A DNA stretch of 64,000 nucleotides from Hedera helix (GCA_947179155.2 OX359264.1:8286501-8350500), one strand, 5' to 3'; shown: positions 1 through 13,912, counted from the first letter of the stretch. A program made the numbers and translations. The notes: generated by a model from the sequence alone, not told the origin.

Positions 1-3000
1 CTTGCAAAACACCTATTTCACTGTAAGTCAATTGGATATACCTTCTTTTGCGATAACACCATCTGTTTTAGTGGTTTTCAAACATCAAACATAAATGGAT
101 TTTGATTAATATTATTAATCAGAAAAAATGCATAGTTGCAGTTGCAAAAGAGATGTATTTGTTTTGTTGTGCAACTAGTTGCATATGCCTAAAATTTCTT
201 CCATTCTATTGCGGATGTAAATGCTTCTTTAGACTTATAAATTATAATTGGATTGTGGTGTGGCTTGATAGGATTGGTCGATAGTATTTGTATAAGTTAG
301 GCAAGACAACACTCCTTAGTTTGTAGATTCTTTCTATATTTGTATGTAGGCAAGACAAAGCCCTTACTTTTCAGATTCTTTCCATGTAATCATTCTTTAG
401 TTCTCTGTTTTTTCCCTACTTTTCAGATTCTTTCCATGTAATCTTTCTTTATTTCTCTGTTTTTTCCTCTACACTTCCTAATACCCTTTTCAACCTGGCC
501 TGGCCTGACCTGTCATGTCAAATAACATAGTAAATACCTCTAACTATGATTCTGTAATTTTTCCTGTAATAAGTAAGATGGATGGGTTTTGATGCAATAC
601 TTCTATTGGAGTCTCCAAGAAAATACCAAGGAAATCAGATTTCGTTTTATTAACTGCAGTGATAGCTTGAGTTAAAAAAGGTTGTACTGTCTCTTTCATT
701 CATATACAATTATACACAGACAAACATATATATATATATATTCAAAACTGTATGCTCATGTCTAAATATGAATTTCCTTGTTTCTCTCTCTCTCGTTTTC
801 TTTTCATGTATTTAATATTATTTTAGTTAAATTATCCCATTTGATATACTTTTAAGTTTAATTTGAATGTGCTTAGGGGAATCACAGCCTATGAAGTGGG
901 CCATGCGGTTAAGGGTGGCTATATATCTTGCACAAGCACTTGAATATTGTACGAGCAAAGGACGTGCCCTTTATCATGATCTCAATGCTTACAGGATAGT
1001 CTTTGACGAAGTAAGTATATACTTGCGTTGTTTTAATTTTTTTTGAAAAAAATAATTCTGGCGGTTTTCTTTCTTGGTGGTGGCAACTGAATTGACAAAC
1101 TTCTTATTATGTCTTTGCCATGTCACAGGATGCAAATCCTAGACTTTCAAGCTTTGGGTTGATGAAGAACAGTAGAGATGGAAAAAGTTACAGCACTAAC
1201 CTGGCATTTACACCTCCTGAGTACTTAAGGACTGGTATTAATTCTTCGGAGCACAATTTAATTTATTCACCAAGGCTTTCATAATTTTTCATTTCTGTTT
1301 TGTCTGAATATATATGAATTTGTTGGGCTGTGAAGTTTACCTTTTTATCTTCATTTGTCGGCTGATTTGTGCTTTGTGACAGTTAATCCATCTATCTATT
1401 TCCTATGAGGTTTTTCCTGCATTTAAGACATGAAATTGGGTTGGTGTTCATTCTGTATCAACCAAATATGGGTTTAAGTCCCACCTCAATTTTGATGTCT
1501 TCTTAAATCTCATGGGATACATGATGCGTCAGAACATTAATAAATTTCTTTTTCTACAGAATCATTTTGCTTTGTTTAAACTGCCCTTAATGTTGCTGTT
1601 TAATATACTAAAAAATTATTACCTCATAAGGGGTCTCTGTCAAGGGTGTCATCTGAATTTGAGTAGGAAATAGGAAAAATGCCTTAACTTTTAATCTCTT
1701 CCACTTTTTTGGGGCCTGGGCTGTTATAAAATTTGAACTCCAAGTTGCCAAAAAAATATTTGTCAACATTCCTGAAAATTCTTAAAAAATAAAGAAAAGA
1801 AACCTTTGTTATTTCAACCATAAAAGAAAGAATTTGGAGAATCCATGGATCCTTTGTAGAGGAAGGATAGTTTTTGGAAACTGGTTTTGTGGTTATCTTT
1901 CCCAGGGGCGTAGCCAGAAATTCAAGTGGGAGGGGGCCAAAAAATTTATGAAAAAATTTTCAGCACTAAAAAGTATCTATGTAATATATAAAAAATATAA
2001 ACATGAAATAAAGTTTTATATATTTTTAGTTTTAATGTACATATGAATATATATATATCAAAGCGTTTTAATGTTAGAGTAAAGTTTAAGGTCTTAATTG
2101 TTTTCAAACGCGTCTCACATGTACATGTAATCATTATATTTGTTTAACATCATGGTAGATCCTAAGAATTTCATTAACTACATACCAATACAATGATAAC
2201 GCGTATATTTAAGATAACAAGATCCCGTGCAAAGCACGAGTGGCATAAATAATGATTTATTATGTTAATTATTAGGATAATCAATTAAATGTTGGATAAA
2301 TGTTTAATTGTAATTTTAAGCAAATAATTGTAGTTATTAAGTTATTAAATACTTATTTAAAAAAATAAATTATTCAATTACACATTGTAGGTTCCTTCGA
2401 TTAATTATTAAGCTAAACATTTGAATAGAGTAAATTTTTTTAGTTATGATTATGAGAAAATAATTATTGTAATATAATTTAAGTTCATAATGGAATTTAT
2501 CACAATTTTATGTAATTGATTAAGACTATATTGTGATAAAAACAATTGTAATAAAATTGGTAAAAACAAAAATAAAAATTCTCTTAGAAGTTATTTTTTC
2601 TCTAACTCCCTGAAAATCCCTGTACTTGTTACGGGCAATCTTGTGTGTTAATGTGCAACCTTATATTTAAATCCACAACATTTATCTGTAATATAAATGC
2701 TAAAAACTTGTTTAATTTAAAACTTTTACAACTTTCATTATTTCCCTGAATCCAGAGGCGGAACCAGGGGAGGCGAGGGGGGTCATATGACCCCGGTATT
2801 CCGGGCGGCGCCGTCCAAGTTGGTAGGAAGGTTTTTTCCTTGAACTGCTTCCACAGAAGACACATTCTCTTGAACCTTGATGTTCTCACCTCCACCTCCT
2901 CCATCGCTCTCTCTCTCTATCTTTCTTTTTCTTTCTCTCAAGTCTCAATAACGAGATATCTTCAAGGGCGTGAATGAAGATGTTTATCTATATATATATA

Positions 3001-5884
3001 TATATACAACAAAAAGGTCCCCACCGCTCTCATTCCCTGGTCGTCTACCATTATATCTCCATAATACTTTTCAATAACAAGTTATATTTAATTAATACAA
3101 TAGTAGTAGTAGTAGTAACTTCTCTTTATATTTACTGTATAATGTGTTGATATTTTTACAAGTTTTTTTGATATTTTTATATATAAATTATCGTTGTTAA
3201 TCTATAACGACAGTCTAAATCGTTGTTATAAATTTATAATTATACTTTTCATGTTAAAATATCAAAATTCCCAGTAAAAATATCAGTTTCCATAGTCTAT
3301 CCCAACAATAAAATTTTATGTACAATATGCTCCAATCTATCCTTAAATTTTTTAACAATGTTGCACAACATCTTGTTCTAACGATTAAAATGTAATAATA
3401 TAATTTTTTTTCAAATAAATAAAAAATTATGAACTTTTATTAAGGATTAACTCAATAATATAATTTATTAATTAGCACAAATATATAAGGATCTACCCAC
3501 AATAAAAATTTACATATTTCTTATGATAAGATAAATCATTTTTCGTTTACATTATGCAAGTTATATAAATTTTTTAAACATTTTTATAAATTTTACTATG
3601 TTCGCGTGTAACTCAACTATTATTTATTTAATAAATTATTTAATTAGAAGGAAATTGGGGCAATTTCAAAGTTGGTATTTAAAATATTTTCTTGGATCAC
3701 TTCCATCCGTAAATACAAAAAATTGGAAGAAAATAAAAAGCCGTAATTGCGCCACACCGTAATGGTGAAAAAGAAGTGTGGTGTAATGATTTGTGTAGTG
3801 AATACAACCGAAAGAAATACTCCAAACATTAATAAATAAATTTTTTTTATTGATGTATTTTGACCCCCCTCTAAAAGCGTTCTGGACCGCCACTGCCTGA
3901 ATCGAAATCTTTACATTTCATTATAATTTAAGATCATATGTATAATGATCTATTCTATTAAAATAATTATGCAGATAACATGAGTTTCCTTTCTCTCTAT
4001 ATCACTTTCTCTCTTTGGCTCTTACTTTGCAGATATGGTGAAGGTTTTGGAGTGAATGAAACTCATCCTAATAGCTGAGCTTCTCCCCCGTTAATCCATC
4101 AGTTACTAGCCTCCTAGAGGACCCCTACACCTGCCCCTATTCCATCACTTCTCTGCTGCCAACATAAGCTACTGAGCTGCTCTCTTGAGCTGCCAATACC
4201 TGCCCCCATCAGTCCACTTACCTTGTCCCAAAGTGTTGGTCACAAGTGAAACATTTCGGACAACACATACTCAAGGTTTTTGGGTTGCTTAATTGGGTCA
4301 ACAAATATAAAGGGCTGCCGAAATTGTTAAGTACTGAGCCGTCATGGCTGACTTTTGTTTCAATTAACATAACATGGGTTTTGGGCTTACAATAATCTAC
4401 TAACATACAAGGCTCCAAAATTTTGGGCTTGTTTGGATAATAACATTGGGTTTTAATTCAACACGTTGCACATAACCCTTTTCAATTTGTAACTTGGGTC
4501 ATCTTCAATTAAAATAACTGTTGAACATTATTCCTTGACTTATTCAATTAAATTGATTACCTACTATTTAATATCTCAGCATAGACCCCATAGCCAGTAT
4601 CCAAGTTATTTAATTAAATAACCTAAATATTATTCATACCCCATGTAATTAATTAAATGAATTAAATCACATGGTTTCCCTAATTAAATCCATTAATTTG
4701 ATTAATTAGATAACACTTCTCAATATTTTACTAATTACACATAACTTACATTTTAAGCCATATGGGCTTTTCCTTTCCATTCCTTATCACATAAATATAT
4801 ATAGATATATAAATATACATATATTTATATCATCACTTCTTAACACAGAATAAATCCACAAGTCATAATCCTCTTAATTGTGTACATATAATTAAAAACA
4901 CTTAAAATTCAGAACTTTCTATTTATGGAACGTTTTGAAAGTGTCATCTTCCCTTCTTAGTTTATTACTACTCAAATGATAATTAAATCATGTAGTATTT
5001 ATTAAGTAAGTTACTTACTTAATTCAACTCCTTAACCTACCTTTCAAGGTCAATATTCAAGTTAGATAATAAATATCATACCCTTAATTCATAGTGCACA
5101 TAATTAAATAACTTAATTATATTCCAAGTCTTCCCTCTTCATTCCTTAAATAAAAATACACTTAATTATGTATATAGCTTACACATCTCTTTGTACATTT
5201 CTTTTCCCAAAACTAGGTTTTTAATCTCTAACCTTTATTTAATCTTTTAAAATTTATTTAAAAGAAATCTAATCAAAATTCGGGATATCACATTTTCTAT
5301 TAAAGATTGGTTGGGTTTCTTTTGAATACTTTACAAATTTGAATAGTATATATTTAATTATTATAAATTTTCTATTAAAGATTGGTTGGATTTCTTTTGA
5401 ATACTTTACAAATTTGAATGGTATATATTTAATTATTATAAATTTGTATATTACTTGCACTAATTTGAATAGGAAAGAAAAAGATCTGCCTTTTTTTTGT
5501 TCCTATTAGAAATAGGAATATTTTTAAATTTGAATAGTATTTAATAAATACAAATTTGGATATCACTTATGTTAATATAAATAGGAAAGCTGGACCAAAA
5601 ATTAGTGAAACAAAACCATGTTTGTGTTTTTAATTATATAGTTGATTTGAGAGACTAAATCTAAGACACCTAACATTAGTGATAATATTAATCCTATTTA
5701 TTTGCTTTAAATCTAAGATAATTTTGTAATATTAACCTTATTTACCTATCTTTGAAAATTATAATTAGACTTGGAGATGTATGGAAACTTTCAAAAAAGT
5801 ATTATATATTATTTTAAGTATAATATAGTATAATTTTATATTAACTTAACTTTATATACAATGTTATAAATGGGTAGGGGTAGA

Positions 5885-5929
<45 letters not shown>

Positions 5930-8900
5930 TTCCCGTCCCTTCCTAGCTGTGCCACTGATCTTTGCAATTGCTTCTCTCTCTCTCTCTCAGAGGAACTTGG
6001 TGATCTTTTTATTTGGTTTGAAAAATATCATCAAAGTGGGTACATTTCATTTACTGCTTATAAGCATAGTTTTTCTTTCCGCATAAGTTGATTATTGATA
6101 ACGTGTATTGATGGATGTGTCCATGATACTTTCTGAAAAGACCAAATGTGATTGCATTTGATGACTATTTATCATCCTTCTTGTCATGTAGAATAAATTT
6201 ACTTAATAAAAATTTGGTATGCATGTACCGACATTAATAGGTGCTGGTCTATATTGAGTCGTCATGAATTTAGTGGTCAGATGTAGGACATGGACCTGAT
6301 ATAATTTTTTGTAACTTTTTATAATAGTTGTTCTATCCTTGAATGATGTACTTTCTAATATAAACTTTCCATCTTTCTTTTAGGAAGGGTTACTCCAGAG
6401 AGTGTGATGTATAGTTTTGGCACCCTTTTGCTTGACCTTCTCAGTGGAAAACACATTCCTCCAAGCCATGTAAGTCGCTTCATTGAAAAAAAGCTGATAT
6501 ACAAATTTAATGCACCTTTCTGCTGTGTTTGCTATTATCTTTCCCCCACAAAGGTCTACTGTTTATTGTACTGAGTAGCCACTAGGGGTGTGATTTAGAA
6601 AATTGCAACTGAAAACGTGATTGAGAAGATGCAGTAAGCTTGCCTACATATAGGTTAAGGGTTTTATGGCTGTGGGAGAGAGCTAAACAGGTGTAGTCTA
6701 CACCATCTTGTAAACGCATAAATACTGAATTACCAACACATAATAATAAAATGCTGAAGTGAAGTAGATTTCTCTTTATTGAGGCATACTTGTGGCTCTC
6801 CCCCCACCCCATGTTATGTATGGAAGTGATGACTAGAGTCTGGTCAAGAATTGTTTTTTATTTTTTCATAATTGTATGATAGCCACACACCAACTCCTGT
6901 TGTGAATAATCAAAACTTGTACTTGAGATGCCATGAACTCTATTTTATTTTCATAATTATAGCAAATAAGTATATAAAAGGAAAGTCACGGAGTGACAAT
7001 ATAACCACATGAACTGGGATCAAGGCCAGGCATAATATAACTCAAGCACGGAGAACAAAGTAGATATAAAAAATTTGGCTCTACATTAATTAACCTAGTA
7101 GCAGGTTTGCTTTGTTTATACTTAGTTGTTTTGTTCTGGAAAATAAAGTATATTATGTACTAAATTTGGCTTTACTTCAATTAGCCTACTAGCACGTTTG
7201 TGTCATTTGTAAGGTGGTTGTTTTGTTCAAGAAAATAATTTATTATGGATTAACTTTAAATATTTGTTGCTTTTATTTATGTAGAAGTGATCCAAGTGGA
7301 TAAATTTGTTAACTTCTTGATGACCATGCTCTTATTGGCTTTTTTTAAATAATTGTGCCTGCTTTTAATCTCTTCATAATTGATGGGCACGAAATAATGT
7401 TTTTATATGGACTTAAATGTATTTCTTTTGACATGATACATATGTTGTTTCCTACAAGCACTTCTTAATGCTTCAGTTCACCTAGTGCTCATTATCAAAT
7501 AATCTATATCAGGCCCTCGACCTGATAAGGGACAGGAATCTTCAGATGCTAACAGATTCTTGTTTGGAAGGCCAATTTTCTAATGACGACAGAACCGAGT
7601 TGGTGCGTTTAGCTTCAAGATGTTTACAATATGAGCCTCGTGAGCGTCCAAATCCAAAGTCATTAGTTGCTGCTTTGATTCCTCTTCAGAAGGAAACTGA
7701 GGTTGGTTTATTCCTCAAGTAATGAAACATATAGCTATTGCAATACCTTCCTGTGTTGTGCATACTTTATAGTTGCTATGGCCTCTGTGGCACCTCTAAC
7801 ACAGGTATGCTGAAATATTTTGAAAACTTAATCAGTTATAGTTATCTATTCAGTTTCTGATGTGGAATAACTAATGTCAATAAATTATCTCTGTGTCTAA
7901 TCATTTAATTGTTTGATAATGTAGATTTTTTCTAGACCAATTTAGTTTTTAAGTGAATAATTATTTATTCAGTACTCGGCAAGTTTTATAAATACACGTG
8001 TGTCTAAAATGAGACAACTGAGCCATCACAGTATTATGGGTTTCTAATCCCTTAATCAGTGTATCTCTAACCAAAATGTAAGCATGATTGTAGAAAACTA
8101 ATAATGTTTTTAGCCTGGAGATAGGCATAGTAGTTATTCTATGAAAATGAAAACCAAATAAGAAAGATCAACAAGTTGTTCCCTTCTTTCATAGAATGTT
8201 ATATGCTTGTGGAGAAGTTTTATGATCATTGAAGCTGAAAGTTTTTAGTGTCTCAACATTAGTGTCATAAGAGGGTAATGCTTAGGTGGATCTATTGACT
8301 GTTGTAGAGGTAAATTGGGATGGCACTAATTGATAGATATATTTACAGATTGCTATGAAACTCTACGTGCTTTTACATGCATGAGTCTTTGAAGTGCTTC
8401 AGAATTGCTATGCTTGTGCAACCTTGTTGGCTTCTAAGGATGACACGTTAGATTGTTTTATTTTTTTCCCGTAACTCGTTGAATTGCAAGGTCATCATTT
8501 CTTTGAACTATACATGCAATAGCATAAACCTGAAACCACAGAAAACATGAACATTTTTTTGTTCATAAAAGTTACCAACAATCACAATTCTCTTGGCGAG
8601 TCTCTACCATGTACGTGTGTTGTGCCTTACTATATCACTCACCATGTGTAATATATTCACCTCCACTTGAAGAGCGAAAACTTGGACCTGTAACATTTGA
8701 GTGAAGAGATGTTTTTATGGTTCTGAAGAAGGTTATGGGAAGTTCACAGGAGCAGTGGCAAGGGGATTGAGCAGATGATTATATTGGGTTGCTAGATACA
8801 ATTTTCTTTAGTGGATGTTTGTGTCTGTATTTTTATGCATTTTTCGATGTGTATGCTTGTGGGATTTGGAAGATTAAACTTTCCTAATACATTCTAATTG

Positions 8901-11900
8901 CTTATCATTATTTGTCTTCAAGGGTTATTTTGGCATATATATGAGTTTTGCCCCTTTGGAGCTTTATTTACTCGATGCGATTTCTTTTTCATTTCCTTAT
9001 TGCTAGTACCCTTAGCTATTACATATAAGTTTCTGTCTACATGGTCAGTTGGCCTTTGTGGTGTTAGGCTTAGCTTCTAATGGCTGGAATGAAGTATAGT
9101 ATTGTGTTTTGCAGGTTTCTTCTCATGAACTGATGGGCATACCAGATATTGGTGCTGCTTTCCCTCTATCCCCGCTTGGTGATGCTTGCTTAAGAAAGGA
9201 TTTGACAGCTATACATGAGATCTTAGAAAAGCTCGGCTACAAAGATGACGAGGGAGCTGCAACTGAGGTTTACTTCTAATTTCTATTATATCTACACATT
9301 TACCATCTGTTTTTGATTTGTCATTAATTTTTTTCATCAAACAATAGCTATTAATATTTTTGATCCTTCACCTTCTTTCAGGCTCCTATCTCAAACAGAG
9401 AGAAGGAAATGGGAGGGGATGGGGGGAGAAACAGCTCTTAAAAATAATTTATATTTGACATGCTCTTAAAAGTTTCAAATTTCCATTAATTTCTAGTTAC
9501 ATTTTACATGCTCATCTAATAAGAGGTGTTGAAAACTGGTTTAATAACATGAATTAATGAGCTTCAGCCTCACTAATCTTAGTCTAATAGCAACAAATGT
9601 TACTTGATACTAGCTGGAATGTTTGTGAGTGATACGGAGGCCTATTTGAACAGAAAAAAAAGAACAGATTGTTGAGGAAGATTTTTCTAATAACTATTAT
9701 TAATTAATTGTTGAGGAGTCTTATTTGAAATATATTTCCTTACCGAGTGTTTGCAGTGAAGTCTGTGAATAAACAAGTAAGTAAACGAGTTTATGAAAAC
9801 CATACATATTTTTGTGGCTATCAAATTATCACAATCAATTCGTAAGTACAAAGGCTAAAATTGAGTTTCCTTCAACCAACGGGGTTATTGCAACACTTCG
9901 GATCCTTTATTTATTGCTGGAGGACACTCATTCTCATTTTCTTAAATTCTTCTTTCTTCAAAGCTATGTGATGCAGGACCCTGAAGTAGATTACATGAAA
10001 TTCTCTTTACTTCAGCTGATTGATCCTTTCTGTCATTCTTTCATTCAAACTGTTTTAATTTTATAAAAACATATTTAGCGGATTTTATTGAAACATATTC
10101 GACATAGTATTAGTCTTCAGAGAGCTTAATATCTTTCTCAGATTTATGGAAAGTGAAATATGTTTCTTGGTTGAGAAACGATATATAACCGTTTTGGGTT
10201 TGATTTATGGTAATCAATGTGTGGAAATAAAAAAAAACAATTTTTGACAGAATGTTGAATTATGTAAAGCATAGATGCATCTTTCTGGTGATTCATAAGT
10301 TGTTAAACTCTTTGGGACAGTTCCCTTCTCTAACTTATACTCTCTCTCTCCATTATTTTCCTTTCCTTTTTCTGTTTTTCTAGTTGTTGCAGTTAGGGAC
10401 CAAATTTATGCCCCATTCTTAAAGGCCTAAACTGCATAGTGTGGCCTATGTCTCAGGCCCGTCTGTTTTCATTTATGGATGTGCTATTGTTCTTTCACCT
10501 AGTATTTCTTACAAACTGGAATTATCTGTCCCATTTCTTCAACCTGTAACTGAAGTCTATTCCTGCTAATGTTCGGCCAGCTGTGCATGTGATTTTGTGC
10601 TAAATAATTTTTTTTCTTTTCTGCCTGGGTGCCAGCTTTCATTCCAGATGTGGACAAATCAGGTGCAGGAGACTTTAAACTCGAAGAAAAAAGGTGACGT
10701 TGCTTTCCAGCATAAAGATTTTGGAGCTGCAATTGAGTGCTATACACAGGTATGCAAGTTTACTGTCTATCTACAAGTTCAATGGAATTGAATTACGGTA
10801 GACCTTCAACTGGTGCTGCAAAGAGTAGAAGCATAGTGAAATGTAGAGTCATCTTTCATTATAGTACAAGTTGTAAAGCTGCCATTTATTTTAAATCTTT
10901 ATCTCCTACTTGGGGCTGTAAAAAGAGTTCAAAATGGATATACCGGTCCGAAGTATTTGATAATTGTATCCAGTCTAAGCAAATATTGTCCGATATCAGG
11001 TCAAAGCAGATATTATTCTCATTTGTTTAAAACGGACACGGATAATACTATTGTATCCGCTATTATATGTATCCCCTTTTACACTCTATTAATATTAATT
11101 TATGTTAATATTAGTATTGTGGATTTATTATGTGCCCAAATTAAATAAGTTCATAGTAATTAAATTTTTAAATGCATGCTTTCTTATATAATATAAATCT
11201 CACTGGCATGAATATTTCGAAGGAAAATAAATAAAGTTCTCATTTAATATTTGTAAACAATAAAATACCAGTAATAGTATAGTATCTGTGTTTTCTAGTT
11301 GTGGTATGATTTATGGGTAGTGGGTGGAAAGCATTGGCAATTTGAAATTACTTTTGTTTTTGTTATTCTATTTAGTCGGTCAAACATTAATTTTAATTTG
11401 TATTTAGTTGGTTGAACATATTTTTTCTTGTGTATATTCTATTCAGATATAACCAATTATGGATAATGAATACGGATGTGCAGATATTTAAGATAATCAT
11501 CTATGTTTGATTCTGAGTTACGGATACGAATAATAGCCGTATCTAAATGTTATTGGATATTATCAGCTAAATGTGGATATGAATGCGCAATTTTAAAATT
11601 TTGGATACGGATGCCGATATTTTTTTATCCACATATGTTAATAGGGAACTGATATTTCCGCACATGTAAAAATAATACTTTTGTATGATCCCTCTCGTAT
11701 AAATAGTAAGTAGGTCCCACATCCATGTGAGAGAGACTCATGTAGAACTATCAATTTTTACATGTGAAAATATTAGTTTCCATGTTAATATCCGTTCACG
11801 GCCCTACTCCTGCCTTGTAGTATTGAAATATGAGAGGAGAGAAAGGGAAGGCGAGGTGAGATCCGTAGGGTCCAAAGGAAAAAATAAGGACAAAAACTGT

Positions 11901-12266
11901 TGTGTACCCAACTGATTTTCTGTTATCTTGGCAAAACTAGATGTGCAGGGTTTCAAAATTCCCTTCCACATTATAGTATGTATTAGCCTTTGGCTTATAT
12001 TTTGTGGCATTTGTTTGCAGTTCATTGATGTAGGGACCATGGTCTCACCCACGGTTTTTGCTCGCCGCAGTCTGTCATATTTAATGAGCGAAATGCCACT
12101 GGAAGCCCTCAATGATGCCATGCAAGCACAAGTGATATTCCCTGTTTGGCACATCGCATCATATTTACAAGCCACTGCTCTTTTTGCTCTAGGAAGGGAT
12201 AATGAGGGACAAATTGCACTCAGAGAGGGTTCAGTTCTTGAAGAAAAAAGGAACGAAACTTCCTAA
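1..12266 (+). CDS. BSK: Brassinosteroid-signaling kinase (BSK family), 5'-partial, 8 exons visible
   Basis: Exons: <1..22, 877..1010, 1129..1234, 6384..6469, 7513..7701, 9115..9267, 10636..10749 and 12021..12266. Every intron is GT-AG and all phases agree, giving 349 codons plus TAA. Known role: BSKs are membrane-anchored receptor-like cytoplasmic kinases phosphorylated by BRI1 that pass the brassinosteroid signal to BSU1-type phosphatases. Seen: the visible protein starts in the kinase C-lobe. The catalytic loop reads HDLNAYR (residues 41-47) in place of HRDLKxxN, and the DFG position reads SFG (60-62), as expected of this pseudokinase-like family. The GKSYSTN segment (70-76) holds the serine matching the BRI1 target of BSK1. 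PPEYLRTGRVTPESVMYSFG follows. Exons ending at 9267, 10749 and 12266 encode the linker and C-terminal TPR region. The N-terminal myristoylation site and ATP lobe lie left of the window. Family is certain; the member is not resolved. Confidence 0.93.
2753..3895. mobile_element. Inner hAT element nested in the outer hAT
   Basis: Length is 1143 bp. The left end is CAGAGGCGGAACCAG and the inverted right end is CAGTGGCGG followed by tCCAG. A perfect 8-bp target duplication CCTGAATC flanks it (2745-2752 and 3896-3903). There is no transposase ORF, so it is non-autonomous. It inserted after the outer element because it interrupts it. Confidence 0.9.
4430..5292 (-). repeat. Probable truncated LTR, minus orientation
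   Basis: Read on the minus strand, a typical gypsy LTR start (TGTGATATCCCGAATTTT) begins at 5292. The AT-rich interior resembles the LTR families at 56.6-64 kb, with its repeated 'aattaaat' blocks and 'gggctt' words. I find no left terminus and no target duplication, so the left limit is arbitrary. Confidence 0.4.
5293..5442. repeat. 75-bp tandem duplication (2 copies)
   Basis: 5293-5367 and 5368-5442 are almost identical. Each copy begins TTTTCTATTAAAGATTGG and ends in the AATTATTATAAA block. Confidence 0.9.
5893..5927 (+). repeat. Run of 35 consecutive G
   Basis: An uninterrupted G35 tract lies about 30 bp inside the right end of the outer hAT, on the sense strand of the BSK intron. Its length in the assembly may be unreliable. 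Confidence 0.95.
10911..11645. repeat. Possible transposon-derived block with repeated 'ggatacgga' words
   Basis: This intron segment repeats degenerate GGATACGGAT / GATATTATC words in both orientations and starts with a GGGGCTGTAAAAAG-like motif. Such subterminal repeats are typical of plant DNA transposons (hAT or Mutator-type MITEs). I could not fix ends or a target duplication. Confidence 0.35.
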
Positions 12267-12757
12267 CAGGAGAAAACAGAAGGTCTGCCATGAAATTTTT
12301 TCTCTACAAAAGTAATCGAACTAAAGCTTCTCAATCTCCAGGCAGAATTATAGGCTTTTTGGCCTCGGTAAGTAACAGAATTTGATGGACACAAATGGCG
12401 TCAATCCTCTGCATGCATGATTAGTTGGTTTGGTTTTGTTGAAGCATTCTTTTGCAACATTATTGGATGGTTGCTTTGGTCAGTTTTTTGGATTAGGTTG
12501 GGTTGGTTGAGATACTTTCCCTAGTATTTGTGATGCATTTGCCCTTGTGACAGGTGACTGAGGTGTCTGAAGAATACAGCCTTTGAAAATAATTGGGATA
12601 AGCATTGGAAGGGACTGTATGTCATCAAGGATATGGCTCTCAATTTACATGCAAAAAAAGAAGAGTAGAAATGAGATTTGGTTTGCGATGCTGTAATTTA
12701 TGTACAGTACTATATGGACTGATCAAACTGATGTGAAATTGGGTGTTTTTTGTTTGA
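12267..12757 (+). other. BSK 3' UTR and downstream flank
   Basis: This stretch follows the TAA stop of BSK. It contains no ORF of note. The cleavage site probably lies before the duplicated flank at 12758, but no decisive polyadenylation signal can be picked out. Confidence 0.5.
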
Positions 12758-12904
12758 TTTAAACTTGGGGAAGATTATATGTAACAATCTGTTCTCTGTC
12801 AAGTTGTACCGATTGTGTTAATGTTTTTGCTACAATCTTTTTACCAGACATTGGTTCCCATCAAACTGCATTATTGAACGCATTGCCACGGTCTTACCAA
12901 ATTC
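12758..12904 (+). repeat. Left copy of the direct duplication flanking the EPRV cluster
   Basis: This 147-bp stretch recurs in the same orientation at 29575-29706. The last ~57 bp (ACATTGGTTCCCATCAAACT onward) are identical. The first part differs by several substitutions and a ~13-bp indel. The viral sequence starts directly after it. Confidence 0.85.
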
Positions 12905-13912
12905 AGAGAGTAGAGTAAATTCCTATGTATTATCACGTTTGTCAATGATTTATAGGTATATGATCAAAATGCAAAACCGGCAACAAAGATTTAACCTAAC
13001 GCTACTTTGGTGACGTCCCACTAACGCGACTAGGTAATTGAGGTGGTGATGGCCTTCTGGCTGCTGTAAGCTTTATAATTTTTTTTTGGCCGCTATAAGC
13101 TTTATAATTTTTTTTTTATAGCCTGTTCATTCTGTTTCTAAGATTCAATTATGAAAATATAGACAATTATAATCGTCACAAGCAACTTGGTGATTAATAA
13201 GATACTGATTAATTCTTTCTTTATGATAATCTAACAAAATATTTAAATTAGTAACATAATTAACTGACATAAAAATTAAAAGAAAAAAGTAGAATACTTG
13301 CAATAAAACTTTTATTCAATCAAAGCTGGATTTTTACAAGAGAGGGAATAAGAGAGTTTTGAGAGAAAGTGTTTACAATGTAAAAACCAATCTACCTCTC
13401 AACAATGGTGAGAGTATCCCTTAAATATAAGGTAGGCTGCTAGTGCTGATTGGTGATATTGTCTTATCATGTTTTTCTGGTGAGTGCTGATGAGGGCTAC
13501 TTTTGCTTTTTCAAATTTCTACTACTTTATCGTAGTAGAAATCTCTTTTTCTTTTGCTGGTTGTCGTTTTAGCTAACTGATTAAGCTGCTTTTTGAAAAG
13601 CATTCTTGTCTGTTTGTGCCAACGCTAACTGGTGAGTAGGAACCATCAGACCTTTTTTTTTTTTTTTTTTGTCTTGTTCTATTTTTTCTGATATCATTGC
13701 TGTAAGGGAATCCCAAAAATCTCCCATGGTGGGTTTCATGTCTTCTGGTTCTTGACTTTCTTTGCTAGAACATTGAACTTGTTGTCTCCTGATCTGAGTC
13801 TGAGTCGATGTCTTGAGTATTGGTAGAGGATATAGTGGATATATCTTCTTTTACAAAAGATTCTAGAAATTATTTTTTCATAAAATTCATGTTTTTTATA
13901 ATTAATTCTGTG

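Larger units (their letters stand above)
1903..5957. mobile_element. Outer hAT (Tip100-like) non-autonomous element in BSK intron
   Basis: The left end is CAGGGGCGTAGCCAG and the right end, read on the other strand, is CAGTGGCACAGCTAG. Both match the CAGGGGCGGAG-type ends known from Tip100-class hAT elements. The 8-bp flanks are ATCTTTCC (1895-1902) and ATCTTTGC (5958-5965), identical at 7 of 8 positions, as expected of an aged hAT target duplication. No transposase ORF is visible. The interior holds another hAT (2753-3895), an LTR-like piece (about 4430-5292), a 75-bp tandem duplication and a G35 run near the right end. Confidence 0.8.
1235..6383 (+). other. 5.1-kb BSK intron filled with nested transposons
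   Basis: The donor follows ACT-G at 1234 and the acceptor precedes GA-AGG at 6384, restoring a Gly codon. Most of the intron (1903-5957) is an hAT element with a second hAT inside. The other visible introns of this gene are about 0.1-1.4 kb, so the excess length comes from these insertions. I see no gene inside. Confidence 0.85.

Noticed and set aside
4040..4240. GC-richer patch in the BSK intron that might be a captured exon
   Set aside because: No open frame with recognisable similarity and no consistent splice sites.
10597..12266. Separate small ORFs at 10597-10791 and 11928-12266, and an antisense ORF at 11804-12175
   Set aside because: The plus-strand ones are BSK exons with intron read-through. 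The antisense one is the shadow of the last exon.
12925..13035. Inverted match between 12925-13035 and 25795-25915 taken as a duplicated host flank
   Set aside because: In both places it follows the viral polyprotein N-terminus in the same relative order, so it is part of the viral unit.
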